This document shows positions 37,507-46,459 of a DNA stretch of 64,000 nucleotides, piece by piece. The stretch comes from Mycolicibacterium septicum DSM 44393 (GTDB lineage Bacteria; Actinomycetota; Actinomycetes; Mycobacteriales; Mycobacteriaceae). Made by a program: the position numbers and the translations under genes. The stretch covers positions 1,245,807 to 1,309,806 of the forward strand of contig NZ_HG322952.1 in NCBI RefSeq assembly GCF_000455325.1, in the 5' to 3' direction. The notes under the pieces are model-generated. The model was not told where the DNA came from, did no database searches, and was given only the letters and a program-made list of their open reading frames with translations. Each line of letters opens with the position of its first letter. The stretch's first letter is position 1.

Positions 37507-39270
37507 GTGAACAAGGTCGCCCGCACTGCTGCTGCGCTGATCGCGCTGCATCTGGTGGTCCGGGCGATCCTCGCGTTCGGGGGCTATTTCTACTGGGACG
37601 ATCTGATCCTGATCGGCCGGGCCGGGACCCAGAATCTGCTGTCGCCGTCCTTCCTGTTCGACGATCACGACGGCCACGTCATGCCCGCCGCGTTCCTGGT
37701 GTCCGGGGCAGTGACCCGGCTGGCCCCGTTCTCCTGGGTGCTGGCCGCGGTGAGCCTGGTGGTGATGCAGCTGCTGGCCTCGCTGGCGTTGCTGCGGGCA
37801 CTGTGGGTGATCCTGGGCTGGCGGCCGGTGCTGCTGGTGCCGCTGACGTTCGCCTTGTTCACTCCCCTGGCGTTGCCCGGATTCGCGTGGTGGGCGGCGG
37901 GGCTGAACACGCTGCCGATGCAGGCCGCGCTGGCATGGGTGGTTGGTGAGGCCGTACTGCTCGTGCGGACCGGGTCGTCGCGGCACGCCGTCACGGGTGT
38001 GCTGGTCTTTCTCGGCGGGCTGCTGTTCTTCGAGAAGGCCGCGGTGATCCCGTTCGTGGCGTTCGCGGTGGTGGCTCTCTTGGGGTACGTCACCGGGACT
38101 TTCAGCGTGCGTGAGGTGTGGCAGCGCGGCCTCCGGCTGTGGGTCGCGTCCCTGGCCCTGATCGTGGCGTGGATCGGGGTCTACCTCGTCGTCGTCGATC
38201 AGAAGCGGTGGAGCTTCGACCTGGCCATGACCCGGGACCTGCTGTGCCGCTCGTTCACCCACGGCATCGTGCCCGGACTCGTCGGCGGGCCATGGTCCTG
38301 GCAGCGCTGGGCCCCGGCATCCCCGTGGGCCACGCCGCCGGTCTCCGTGATGGTGCTGGGCTGGGTGGTCTTGGTCGTCGCGGTGGCGGTGGTGCTGGTC
38401 CGCAAGACCCGCATCTGGCCGGTGTTGGTCGTGGCCCTGGGCTACGCCGTGGCCTGCCAGATCCCGATCTATCTGATGCGCTCGTCCCGGTTCACCGCGT
38501 TGGAGCTGGCACAGACGCTGCGCTACCTGCCTGATTTGGTCGTGGTGCTGGCGCTGCTGGCTGCCGTGGGATTCTGTGCGCCAAACCGGGATTCACGGTT
38601 CTCCTCCGCCCTCTCGGCATCGAAGGCGCGCACTGCCATATGCGTCAGTCTTGCAGCGCTTTTCGTGGCAAGCAGCCTGTATTCGACGCACACCTTCCTG
38701 AAGGTGTGGCAGGACAATCCAGTGCCGGCCTACCTGAACAACGCCCGCGCGTCGCTGGCCTCCACCTCATCGGCCGCTCCGCTGCTGGATCAAGAGGTCG
38801 ATCCGCTGATCCTGCAACGCGTGGCCGCGCCGGAGAACCTGGCCAGCCACATGTTCGCCCTCGCCTCACCGCGCCCCGAGTTCGCCTCGGCGACAACCGA
38901 TCTGCGAATGTTCGACCGCACCGGGACGCTGCTTCCCGCGAAAGTGACGTGGGTGCGCACCATCGTCGAGGGTCCGGAGCCGAAATGCGGATTCCTGGTG
39001 CAGCCCGACGAGCCCGTCGTCATGCCCCTGGACGGACCGTTGCTGCCGGCCGACTGGACCACCGAGATCAACTACCTGGCCAACAGCGACGGCTCCTTGA
39101 CCATGGCCCTGGCCGAAGGGCCTGAGGTGAAGGTGCCGGTGCGGCCCGGACTCAACCGCGTCTTCGTCCGGCTGCCCGGGGCGGGGCAGTCCATCTCCGT
39201 GCAGGCCAACACCGCTGCCCTGTCGGTCTGCATCTCCCCCGGACCCGTCGGATTCCTGGCACCGAGGTAG
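37507..39270 (+). CDS. Large membrane protein (Rv3635-like)
   Basis: A 587-residue integral membrane protein with about eleven hydrophobic helices over residues 1-420 and an extracytoplasmic C-terminal domain (about 425-587). The N-terminal GGYFYWDDLILIGRAG carries the acidic pair seen in GT-C glycosyltransferases such as PMT-type enzymes. A lipid-linked sugar transferase is therefore plausible but unproven. It is divergent from galE1, the conserved Rv3634c/Rv3635 arrangement. GTG 37507 is chosen; in-frame upstream codons to 37486 have no support. Confidence 0.83.
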   Translation: MNKVARTAAALIALHLVVRAILAFGGYFYWDDLILIGRAGTQNLLSPSFLFDDHDGHVMPAAFLVSGAVTRLAPFSWVLAAVSLVVMQLLASLALLRALWVILGWRPVLLVPLTFALFTPLALPGFAWWAAGLNTLPMQAALAWVVGEAVLLVRTGSSRHAVTGVLVFLGGLLFFEKAAVIPFVAFAVVALLGYVTGTFSVREVWQRGLRLWVASLALIVAWIGVYLVVVDQKRWSFDLAMTRDLLCRSFTHGIVPGLVGGPWSWQRWAPASPWATPPVSVMVLGWVVLVVAVAVVLVRKTRIWPVLVVALGYAVACQIPIYLMRSSRFTALELAQTLRYLPDLVVVLALLAAVGFCAPNRDSRFSSALSASKARTAICVSLAALFVASSLYSTHTFLKVWQDNPVPAYLNNARASLASTSSAAPLLDQEVDPLILQRVAAPENLASHMFALASPRPEFASATTDLRMFDRTGTLLPAKVTWVRTIVEGPEPKCGFLVQPDEPVVMPLDGPLLPADWTTEINYLANSDGSLTMALAEGPEVKVPVRPGLNRVFVRLPGAGQSISVQANTAALSVCISPGPVGFLAPR

Positions 39271-39282
39271 CTCGGGTGCTGA

Positions 39283-39302
39283 GATACTGAGCGTTGAGTA
39301 TC
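39283..39302. promoter_or_regulatory. Inverted repeat upstream of the WXG-effector operon
   Basis: GATACT at 39283-39288 and AGTATC at 39297-39302 form a perfect 6-bp inverted repeat with an 8-bp spacer. It ends 25 bp before the GTG of the effector-like gene and lies upstream of its ribosome site GAGGGGGA. It is a candidate operator or promoter element. Confidence 0.4.
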
Positions 39303-39327
39303 GGGATTTGTCGAGGGGGACGCTTCT

Positions 39328-41520
39328 GTGAGCGCGCTTGATGGCTTCTATTCGACGTGGAGCAAAGCCAAGGACACCTTCGGCGTAGGCACCCCCACCG
39401 ACGGCAGCCAGTACAACGGCAGCAGCTCGCAGCTGCTGAAGATGAAGTCCTCTATCGAATCGGCCCAGCCTGACGACCGCTGGCAGGGCACGGGGTCTCA
39501 GGCCTATGCCGCGGTCAACAAACAACATGCCGGCGTCTACGAAAAGCTGGCTGACCTCGACAAGAAGATGGCCGCCGAAGTCACCAACGCCGCCAACGTC
39601 GTCACCAATGGGCGCAATCAACTCGACACTACGAAGTCCTGGGTCGACAGCGCGGTCAACTCACTGCCCAGTTCCCTTAGCGCCCAGGCCCGCGAGAAGA
39701 GCCTGATCCCGATCGCCAAGGAAGGCATCACGCAGGTCAACAACACCGTCAGCACCGCCAACGGCGACATGCTCAAGATCGGCTTCCGCGTCAGCGACCT
39801 CAAGAATGCGTTTGATGAGCTCCAGAATCAGAAGCTCGGGCCTGGGGACAAGAAGGGCAGCGAAGAAGCCCACGCGTTACCTCCAGAAGAGCAAGCCAAG
39901 AAGGACGTTCAGAACGCGCTACTCAAGGGGGACAAGGACGCGGCAGCGCATGTGGATCAGATATTGAGCGGGATCAAACCCGGTCAGGAGCTAACGGCGG
40001 AACAAGCCGCTTACATGAGCCAAATGGAATCCCAGCAAAAGGACATGTCAGTAGCCGCCCTGAAGGACGCAAGAGAAAAGCTCGGCGAGCATGGCGATGT
40101 CATCCCGAACTCATGGCAGCTAATGAGCAATGACGATGTCCCCCGATCCACGGGAAAATTCGATGACCAACAGAAGGGCGGCTTCGACCGATTGCCGCAG
40201 AGCGTTCAGGATGCCCTCAAATCGCCAGGCGCATTGCCAGTCACCACGGAGGTGAGTGACATCGCGGCCATCGTTAAGGAAGGTGATCCAGCGCTACAGA
40301 CCGGTACCGAGCTAGATCGTGAACTGATGCGCAAGGCGGACCGGATGATGGACTCGGGGTTGTTCACGGGCGATGTCACTTTCGCAGACCCTCATGCGAA
40401 GTACGTTGAGAATACCGTTCAGGACATTTTTGAAGCAGCGGGCCGCGACCACCAGATCGTTTACGACCAAATATCGGGTAATCATGGCGACGACGGTCAG
40501 GATTTCTTGAAAGACGTCACCACGCACGAGTGGTCAGACGACGGAAAGGCCGCCGGTTCTCTGTTCGAATGGACGAAGGACTCTCCCGAGAGCAAACTCT
40601 CTGCTGAGACTGCAAATGTCTACGCCGAATTTCTCGGACGTGAAAGTGGCGATCTGCTTGCGATCAACGGCAACCACCAGATCGGGGACATGAATCCTGA
40701 TCTCGTCAAGGCGTTCGCCAACGGATTGATGCCGTATCAGGACGAACTGGTCACGGACCAACCGAAGGTGAATACCGATTTCCACCGCCTCGACGACCTC
40801 GGCAGCACAATGGACAAGACGAAGGGCCTCTTCGCTGTAATAGATTCGCAGCCCGAAGCAGCGCGAGATTGGAACAAGGCCGCATACAACAACGCTCTTG
40901 AGATGCAGAATTCGTTCGCGGAATACGCGAAGGAACACCCCGACCTACCAAAAGGTGACGCCCGGGTGGACGACCTGCAAGCCTCGGCCCGACTGCTTGG
41001 CGTAATCGACGGCGGCATGAGTCAAGAGACACTTTCGAACATCCACAACGGCCAGATGAATGCCGATCAAGCACTGGAAAATGCTAAGGAAGCCTACGAA
41101 ACCAAAAAAGACATACTCCGCAGCGTATTTTCCTACGGCAAAGGCGGTGACTTGATCACCAACACCTTCGCGGACATGATCGCAGGCGGCCCACCAGACA
41201 AGGCCGACTTTAAATTCAACGAGGACGGAACCCTAACCGACGTGGGCCTTACCGCCAATGAGACGTCGGTTCAGCATCAGATCACACAGGCTCAGTACGC
41301 CGTGGCGTCACAGTTCGTTCAGGATGGTAATCCACATATCGAAGACCGATTCTTCGATGACACCAGCGGACGGTTGAAGCCGCCAAGCCAGATTAGTGAT
41401 GCGGACTGGAGCATTTACGACGCTCAGTTAACCGCCGCGATGGCTGACAAGACACAGATCGCGGCAATGATGACGAAGTTCAGCCAAACTTTCGGGCACG
41501 TCGGCGGGTACCAAAAATGA
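39328..41520 (+). CDS. EspA/WXG-like secreted protein with large C-terminal domain
   Basis: A 730-residue protein. Residues 1-115 form a helical hairpin resembling ESX-secreted WXG/EspA proteins: SALDGFYSTWSKA, the turn DDRWQGTGSQAY (W-x-G), then GVYEKLADLDKKMAAEV. A linker rich in Lys, Glu and Gln leads to a C-terminal domain (about 340-730) with SDDGKAAGSLFEWTKD, LVKAFANGLMPYQDEL and DADWSIYDAQL. That half is colinear with the lipoprotein encoded next. No canonical YxxxD/E signal was found. DNA of the C-terminal half is visibly less GC-rich than the flanks. An exported effector or polymorphic toxin is the working hypothesis; no enzymatic motif is recognised. Confidence 0.75.
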   Translation: MSALDGFYSTWSKAKDTFGVGTPTDGSQYNGSSSQLLKMKSSIESAQPDDRWQGTGSQAYAAVNKQHAGVYEKLADLDKKMAAEVTNAANVVTNGRNQLDTTKSWVDSAVNSLPSSLSAQAREKSLIPIAKEGITQVNNTVSTANGDMLKIGFRVSDLKNAFDELQNQKLGPGDKKGSEEAHALPPEEQAKKDVQNALLKGDKDAAAHVDQILSGIKPGQELTAEQAAYMSQMESQQKDMSVAALKDAREKLGEHGDVIPNSWQLMSNDDVPRSTGKFDDQQKGGFDRLPQSVQDALKSPGALPVTTEVSDIAAIVKEGDPALQTGTELDRELMRKADRMMDSGLFTGDVTFADPHAKYVENTVQDIFEAAGRDHQIVYDQISGNHGDDGQDFLKDVTTHEWSDDGKAAGSLFEWTKDSPESKLSAETANVYAEFLGRESGDLLAINGNHQIGDMNPDLVKAFANGLMPYQDELVTDQPKVNTDFHRLDDLGSTMDKTKGLFAVIDSQPEAARDWNKAAYNNALEMQNSFAEYAKEHPDLPKGDARVDDLQASARLLGVIDGGMSQETLSNIHNGQMNADQALENAKEAYETKKDILRSVFSYGKGGDLITNTFADMIAGGPPDKADFKFNEDGTLTDVGLTANETSVQHQITQAQYAVASQFVQDGNPHIEDRFFDDTSGRLKPPSQISDADWSIYDAQLTAAMADKTQIAAMMTKFSQTFGHVGGYQK

Positions 41521-42443
41521 GGTTCTGGCTCACGCTAGTCACCGTCGGAATACTTGCGCTCGTCGTCGCCTGTACTTCGCAGGACGAGCCTTTGCTTCCT
41601 TCGAGCACGGACACCGTCGCGATCGCCGAGAAGATCACCGGATCAAACGATCAATCGTTCTTGTGGGATATCACCGCTGCATCGTGGGATGACGACGGTC
41701 GTCGGGCGGCTGAGCTCTTTGCCTGGGTTCCACGGGACGCGCTTTCGACCGATCGAACAACAGCAACCCGGGCGGGGGCCGCCGCGCACGCCATCGCATC
41801 GTTCTTGGCAGACGAGCGGGAGAAGGTTGCGGATACACCGGCGAATCCTGCACTCTGGCAAGCCTTTGCGCAGAGCCTAGTGCCTTATCTCGGAGCGATG
41901 GTCGCCGATGAGAGCGGAGTTGCAGGATTCGAGCCGTTGGACGACCCCGAGTCGCAGATGCGGCGCACGGTCTCGCTATTCGCGGCGATGACGAAGGAAG
42001 CCGATGCGCACCGCACTTTCAGTACAGCCGTCTCCCAGCGTGCTGACACCTACGAAGCCGCGTTCGCAAGAGCCGCCGTGGCGGAACCTCTCCTCGCGGA
42101 CAGAGGCCCCACCAAAGAAGAACTTCTTCAAGCAGCGCGCCTCCGAAGCCTTTTAGCGACTGGCACCCACTTGGCAGATCCGACCTCGGACAAGCCCACA
42201 TCTACACGTGCGCAAACACAACTCGCGTATCAAGTTGTTTCACTCACCGCACGTCCGGATGATCCTCACATCAATGAAGAGTTTTTCAGAGACGGTCGCC
42301 TACTACCTCCAAGTGAAATTGCTGCCGAGGACTGGAGCATCTACGACAGTCAACTAACGGTGTATCTCGCTCCGTGGCCACGCATCAACGGGGCGATCCG
42401 CGAGTTCGGTAGCGCGTACGACGTTATTGCCCGGGGACAGTGA
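41517..42443 (+). CDS. Lipoprotein homologous to the preceding effector's C-terminal half
   Basis: A 308-residue protein with signal peptide and lipobox LVVAC (Cys about 19), so it should be anchored outside the membrane. After the anchor it aligns end to end with residues about 390-720 of the upstream protein. Examples are SWDDDGRRAAELFAWVPRD against EWSDDGKAAGSLFEWTKD, NPALWQAFAQSLVPY against NPDLVKAFANGLMPY, and AEDWSIYDSQLTV against DADWSIYDAQLTA. ATG 41517 overlaps the effector stop by ATGA. A cognate decoy, immunity protein or membrane receptor for the secreted partner is inferred; no function is known. Confidence 0.75.
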   Translation: MRFWLTLVTVGILALVVACTSQDEPLLPSSTDTVAIAEKITGSNDQSFLWDITAASWDDDGRRAAELFAWVPRDALSTDRTTATRAGAAAHAIASFLADEREKVADTPANPALWQAFAQSLVPYLGAMVADESGVAGFEPLDDPESQMRRTVSLFAAMTKEADAHRTFSTAVSQRADTYEAAFARAAVAEPLLADRGPTKEELLQAARLRSLLATGTHLADPTSDKPTSTRAQTQLAYQVVSLTARPDDPHINEEFFRDGRLLPPSEIAAEDWSIYDSQLTVYLAPWPRINGAIREFGSAYDVIARGQ

Positions 42444-42467
42444 CGAGAGAGGAAGAGCGCCACTGCC

Positions 42468-42980
42468 GTGACGAATTCTTTTGGGGTGCACAGGATCAGC
42501 GCTGCGGCCCTGTCGTTGGCCGTGGCCACATTCACACTTTCAGCGTGTTTCCCAAGTTCGCACAATCGGCAACAGATCGAGACAACCATGGACGCTCCCG
42601 CCGCCAAGCACACGTCCAATCCCGTTCGACACGAGCTGGAGCCGTTGACCAAACGCTTCCCGGCGATCGGGTCGCCTGTCAACGGATCGTGGGTGAGTGG
42701 AGACATGGGTGATCCGGATGTGCCTGGGCCATCGCTGTACTGGATCGACAGCATCGTCGAACTGAGCCCGTCCGTCGCGGAGGATTTGAAGGCGAGGTCC
42801 CGCCCGATGCCGACCACCGACCGGCCCGATGTCTGGGAATCATTGCGGGCTGACCTGCCGCAGGGCGGCTTTCTAGCCAGTAGCCAACTCGACGCGGCAT
42901 TCACCGGCACCAAGATCAAGTCCAAGGCGTTCCTTGCTGAGGACGCGCCAGTTGTTGTCATCACCGCCACCGGTGAATAG
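42468..42980 (+). CDS. Small lipoprotein of unknown function
   Basis: A 170-residue protein beginning at GTG 42468. It has a signal peptide and a good lipobox in FTLSACFPSS (Cys about 27). The mature part contains HELEPLTKRFPAIGSPV, MGDPDVPGPSLYWIDSIVELS and LPQGGFLASSQLDAAF; I do not recognise a characterised family. It lies 24 bp after the effector-like lipoprotein on the same strand and is probably the third gene of that operon. A purine-rich GAGAGGAAGAG lies upstream, somewhat far from the GTG. It may assist or antagonise the first two products. Confidence 0.7.
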   Translation: MTNSFGVHRISAAALSLAVATFTLSACFPSSHNRQQIETTMDAPAAKHTSNPVRHELEPLTKRFPAIGSPVNGSWVSGDMGDPDVPGPSLYWIDSIVELSPSVAEDLKARSRPMPTTDRPDVWESLRADLPQGGFLASSQLDAAFTGTKIKSKAFLAEDAPVVVITATGE

Positions 42981-43009
42981 CTCGTCACGTCCGTGCCAAG
43001 CTGGCAGGC

Positions 43010-43387
43010 ATGACTGACGACGTACGCGAACAGGGTCTGCGGGTCCTCCAAGAGCTGGTTCCGCATCTGTCGGAGAAGAACGTCGAGCCCGACGGATCCT
43101 TCGGCGACGAACTCCTGGCGATCGGGGTCGACAATGTCTTCGGCCGGCTGTGGAGCCGCGAGGGCCTGAGCCGGCGTGATCGCAGCCTGGTCACCATGGG
43201 CATTCTCATCGCACTGCGCGCCACCGATGAGTTCGAGTCGCACGTCAGGATCGGCCTGCGAAACGGCCTCACCGAGGACGAGATCGCCGAGGTGATCTAC
43301 CACTCCAGTGGCTACGCGGGCTTCCCGAACGCCAACACCGCGATGAAGGTGGCCAAGCAGGTCATCGAAGGGCCGGACTCGCTGTAA
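43010..43387 (+). CDS. Carboxymuconolactone decarboxylase-family protein
   Basis: A 125-residue all-helical CMD/AhpD-family protein. The core is GRLWSREGLSRRDRSLVTMGILIAL followed by ELESHVRIG-like helices (here FESHVRIGLRNGLTEDEIAEVIYHSSGYAGFPNA, quoted in part). The Cys pair of AhpD-type peroxidases is absent, so gamma-carboxymuconolactone-decarboxylase-like chemistry or an unknown role is more likely. It starts at ATG 43010, 29 bp after the lipoprotein. Its codon use returns to the high-GC core pattern, so it is probably not part of the accessory island. Confidence 0.85.
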   Translation: MTDDVREQGLRVLQELVPHLSEKNVEPDGSFGDELLAIGVDNVFGRLWSREGLSRRDRSLVTMGILIALRATDEFESHVRIGLRNGLTEDEIAEVIYHSSGYAGFPNANTAMKVAKQVIEGPDSL

Positions 43388-43430
43388 GCGCTCTCCGAAC
43401 CCCTACGCCGACTAGCGCAAAACAAAATGG

Positions 43431-43503
43431 AGCCACCCAGGGGAATCGAACCCCTGACCTATTCATTACGAGTGAATTGCTCTACCGACTGAGCTAGGGT
43501 GGC
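43431..43503 (-). tRNA. tRNA-Thr (anticodon CGT)
   Basis: On the minus strand a full cloverleaf is readable: acceptor GCCACCC paired with GGGTGGC, D-arm AGCTCAGTCGGTAGAGC, anticodon stem ATTCA/TGAAT around the loop CTCGTAA, and T-arm AGGGGTTCGATTCCCCT. Anticodon CGT reads ACG (Thr). No CCA is encoded. It separates the accessory island side from holB. Confidence 0.97.
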
Positions 43504-43558
43504 GCGCTCGGCGAACCGGGCGGCACGAGTCTACGGCAGGCCCCCGCCCAGACCCAAC

Positions 43559-44767
43559 TCACCCGCGCAGCGCCTGCCCGATGGTCGCCACCATGGCATC
43601 GACCGCGAACTTCGGCTTGACGTTGGTGGCCAGCGCTTCGCGGCACTCCAGCACCGCCTCGATGCAGCGCAGCAGCCGGTCCGGCGGCACGTGGGCGGCC
43701 ATGGCCTCCACTTTCTCGGCCATGTCGGGGTGGTTGGCGGTCACTGCCGTGGCTCCCGATGACACCAGAAGCGCATCGCGGAAATAGGTCGCCAGGTCGA
43801 TCAAGGCCCGGTCGAGTGCGTCACGGGAGGCCCGGGTCTGCCGGGACTTCTGCCGCCTCTCCAGCTCCTTGAGGGCACCGGCGGTGCCGCGAGTGGTGGT
43901 CGCGGTGCCTTTTCCGGTCCCACCGGCTCCCAGGGCGGTCTTGAGCTCCTCGGTCTCGGTCTCGTTGCGCCCGACGGTCAACGCCAGCGCCTCCGCCTCG
44001 GCGACGGCCACCATCTCCTCGGCGGCCGCGAATGCTCGGGCCGGGGTCGCGGCGTCCCTGGCCAGTCCCAACGCGCGTTTACGGCGCTCCCTGGCCTCCG
44101 GATCGGTCGCGAGCCGCCGGGCCCGGCCCACGTGCCCGCCGCTGACCGAGGCCGCCCAGCGAGCGTCTTCCTCGGGCAGCCCGTCACCGGAGATCAGCAC
44201 GTCGGCGATGGCATCCACCGACGGTGTGGTCAGCGCTACGTGGCGGCACCGCGAGCGCAGCGTGATCGCGATGTCCTCGGGGTCCACCGATGGCGCGCAC
44301 AGCAGGAACACCGTCGACGCGGGCGGCTCCTCCACCACCTTCAGCAGTGCGTTGGCAGCGCCTTCGGTGAGCCGGTCGGCGTCCTCGATCACCACGATCT
44401 GCCAGCGCCCGGTCCCGGGCCGGCGCGACGCGATCTGGACGATCTCGCGCATCTCCTTGACCGCGATGGACAGCCCCTCGGGCACGATCCGCCGCACATC
44501 GGCGTGGGTACCGGCCATCGTCGTCGTGCAGGCCCGGCATTCACCGCACCCCGGAGTCCCCTCAGACGTGCACTGCAGGGCCGCCGCGAAGCACAGCGCC
44601 GCGACCGAACGCCCTGATCCCGGCGGGCCGGTGATCAGCCAGGCATGTGTCATGGTCCCGACGGTGGTGCCACTGTGTGGCGAATCACCCCGGGCCGCCA
44701 AGGCGGCCGCCACCAGCTCCTGTTCCACCGCATGCTGGCCAACCAGCCGCGCAAAAACCCCGCTCAT
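43559..44767 (-). CDS. holB: DNA polymerase III delta' subunit
   Basis: A 402-residue AAA+ clamp-loader subunit matching Rv3644c. The P-loop is ITGPPGSGRSVAA, and four Cys of the zinc module occur in CTSEGTPGCGECRAC. VIEDADRLTEGAANALLKVVEEPP is the Walker B/sensor region. HolB works with the tau and delta subunits to load the beta clamp. ATG 44767 (MSGVFARLVGQ) is preferred to TTG 44776. It is divergent from the cyclase gene across about 100 bp. Confidence 0.93.
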   Translation of the reverse strand: MSGVFARLVGQHAVEQELVAAALAARGDSPHSGTTVGTMTHAWLITGPPGSGRSVAALCFAAALQCTSEGTPGCGECRACTTTMAGTHADVRRIVPEGLSIAVKEMREIVQIASRRPGTGRWQIVVIEDADRLTEGAANALLKVVEEPPASTVFLLCAPSVDPEDIAITLRSRCRHVALTTPSVDAIADVLISGDGLPEEDARWAASVSGGHVGRARRLATDPEARERRKRALGLARDAATPARAFAAAEEMVAVAEAEALALTVGRNETETEELKTALGAGGTGKGTATTTRGTAGALKELERRQKSRQTRASRDALDRALIDLATYFRDALLVSSGATAVTANHPDMAEKVEAMAAHVPPDRLLRCIEAVLECREALATNVKPKFAVDAMVATIGQALRG

Positions 44768-44870
44768 CGTCCCCAACAGTAGTGGTCAAGCCGACACAAC
44801 CACGTCACAGCAGGCGCTCAACGTCCCTGTGGCCCGATACGGTGAACGGGTGACCGCGGAGGCAATCCCC

Positions 44871-46454
44871 ATGAGGCGAATCAACGCATTCGTCCGGTGG
44901 GTGGCCCGTACCCCGTGGCCGGTGTTCACGCTGGGCATGCTGCAGGCCGACATCATCGGCGCACTGTTCGTTCTGGGCTTCCTGCGCTTCGGACTGCCGC
45001 CCGAGGACCGCATCCAGCTCCAGGATCTGCCGGTGTTCAACCTGGCGATCTTCCTGGGCTACCTTTTCGTGTCGTTCACCATCGGCGCCTACCTGGCCCT
45101 GCGGCTGCTGATCCCGGTCATCCGGTGGCAGCGCCGCGACACCCTGCTGTCCAAGTCGGACCCCAGCATCACCGAGCTGGCCCGCGTGCGGGCGCTGAAG
45201 ATGCCCTTCTACCGCACCCTGATCAGCGTCACGAACTGGTTCCTCGGCTCGATCGTGTTCATCGTGGCCAGCTGGCCGGTCGCCAGTAAGTCCGCGCCCG
45301 TCGTCCTGGTCGCCACCGCCCTGGGTGCGACGGCCACCGCGATCATCGGCTACCTGCAGTCCGAGCGCGTGTTGCGGCCGGTCGCGGTTGCCGCGCTGCG
45401 GGGCGGCGTGCCGGAGAACTTCCGCGCACCCGGGGTGATCCTGCGCCAGGTGCTGACCTGGGTGCTCTCGACGGGCGTGCCGGTCCTGGCCATCGTGCTG
45501 GCGCTGGTGGCCAGCAAGTTCTCGATCCTGACCGCATCCGCCGACCGGCTGATCACCCCACTGTTGCTGCTGGCCATCGCCGCGCTGGTGATCGGACTGT
45601 CCGGCACCATGCTGGTGGCGATGTCGATCGCCGACCCACTGCGCCAGCTGCGCTGGGCGCTGGGTGAGGTGCAGCGCGGCAACTACAACGCGCACATGCA
45701 GATCTACGACGCCAGCGAGCTGGGCCTGCTGCAGGCCGGGTTCAACGACATGGTGCGCGAGCTGGCCGAGCGGCAACGGTTGCGTGACCTGTTCGGCCGG
45801 TACGTGGGTGAGGACGTGGCCCGCCGTGCCCTGGAGCGCGGCACCGAGCTCGGCGGCCAGGAACGCGACGTCGCGGTGCTGTTCGTGGACCTGGTGGGTT
45901 CGACGCATCTCGCGTCGACCATTCCGGCAGGCGACGTGGTGAACCTGCTCAACGAGTTCTTCCGGGTCATCGTCGACACCGTCAACCGGCACGGCGGGTT
46001 CGTCAACAAGTTCCAGGGTGACGCGGCGCTGGCCATCTTCGGCGCCCCCATCGAGCATCCCGACGCCTCCGGCGGCGCGCTGGCCGCGTCCCGCGAACTG
46101 CACGACGAGCTGCTCAGCGTGCTGGGCAGCGACACCGAGTTCGGTATCGGGGTCTCGGCCGGACGCGCGATCGCCGGCCACATCGGCGCTCAGGCCCGTT
46201 TCGAGTACACCGTGATCGGCGACCCGGTGAACGAGGCCGCGCGCCTCACCGAGCTCGCCAAGCTGGAGGAAGGCCACGTGCTGGCCTCGGCGATCGCGGT
46301 CAGCGGCGCCCTCGATGCCGAGGCGCTGAGCTGGGACGTCGGCGAGATCGTCGAACTGCGCGGCCGCACGGTGCCCACTCAGCTGGCCCGCCCGATGAAC
46401 CTCGTGCTGCCCCGCGACCTGGAGCGCCAGGCCGAGAGCGACGTCTCCAGCTAG
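44871..46454 (+). CDS. Membrane-bound class III adenylate cyclase (Rv3645-like)
   Basis: A 527-residue protein with six hydrophobic helices (about 15-265), a HAMP domain (MSIADPLRQLRWALGEVQRGNY) and a C-terminal class III cyclase domain. The first metal Asp is in VAVLFVDLVGSTHLAS and the second in FQGDAALAIFG; the transition-state region is TVIGDPVNEAARL. Rv3645 is the homologue by position and sequence, and cAMP synthesis is expected. ATG 44871 lies 8 bp after GGAGG; GTG 44850 and the very long upstream reading frame are not used. Confidence 0.92.
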   Translation: MRRINAFVRWVARTPWPVFTLGMLQADIIGALFVLGFLRFGLPPEDRIQLQDLPVFNLAIFLGYLFVSFTIGAYLALRLLIPVIRWQRRDTLLSKSDPSITELARVRALKMPFYRTLISVTNWFLGSIVFIVASWPVASKSAPVVLVATALGATATAIIGYLQSERVLRPVAVAALRGGVPENFRAPGVILRQVLTWVLSTGVPVLAIVLALVASKFSILTASADRLITPLLLLAIAALVIGLSGTMLVAMSIADPLRQLRWALGEVQRGNYNAHMQIYDASELGLLQAGFNDMVRELAERQRLRDLFGRYVGEDVARRALERGTELGGQERDVAVLFVDLVGSTHLASTIPAGDVVNLLNEFFRVIVDTVNRHGGFVNKFQGDAALAIFGAPIEHPDASGGALAASRELHDELLSVLGSDTEFGIGVSAGRAIAGHIGAQARFEYTVIGDPVNEAARLTELAKLEEGHVLASAIAVSGALDAEALSWDVGEIVELRGRTVPTQLARPMNLVLPRDLERQAESDVSS

Positions 46455-46459
46455 AAGGC

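Noticed and set aside
39328..39700. Canonical ESX YxxxD/E secretion signal in the WXG-like protein
   Set aside because: YEKLAD has the Asp one position too far and no correct spacing was found after the hairpin, so export by ESX is not claimed from a motif.
43869..44870. 334-codon N-terminal extension of the adenylate cyclase
   Set aside because: Antisense to holB and Ser/Ala-rich shadow sequence; ATG 44871 has a good ribosome site and fits the Rv3645 family.
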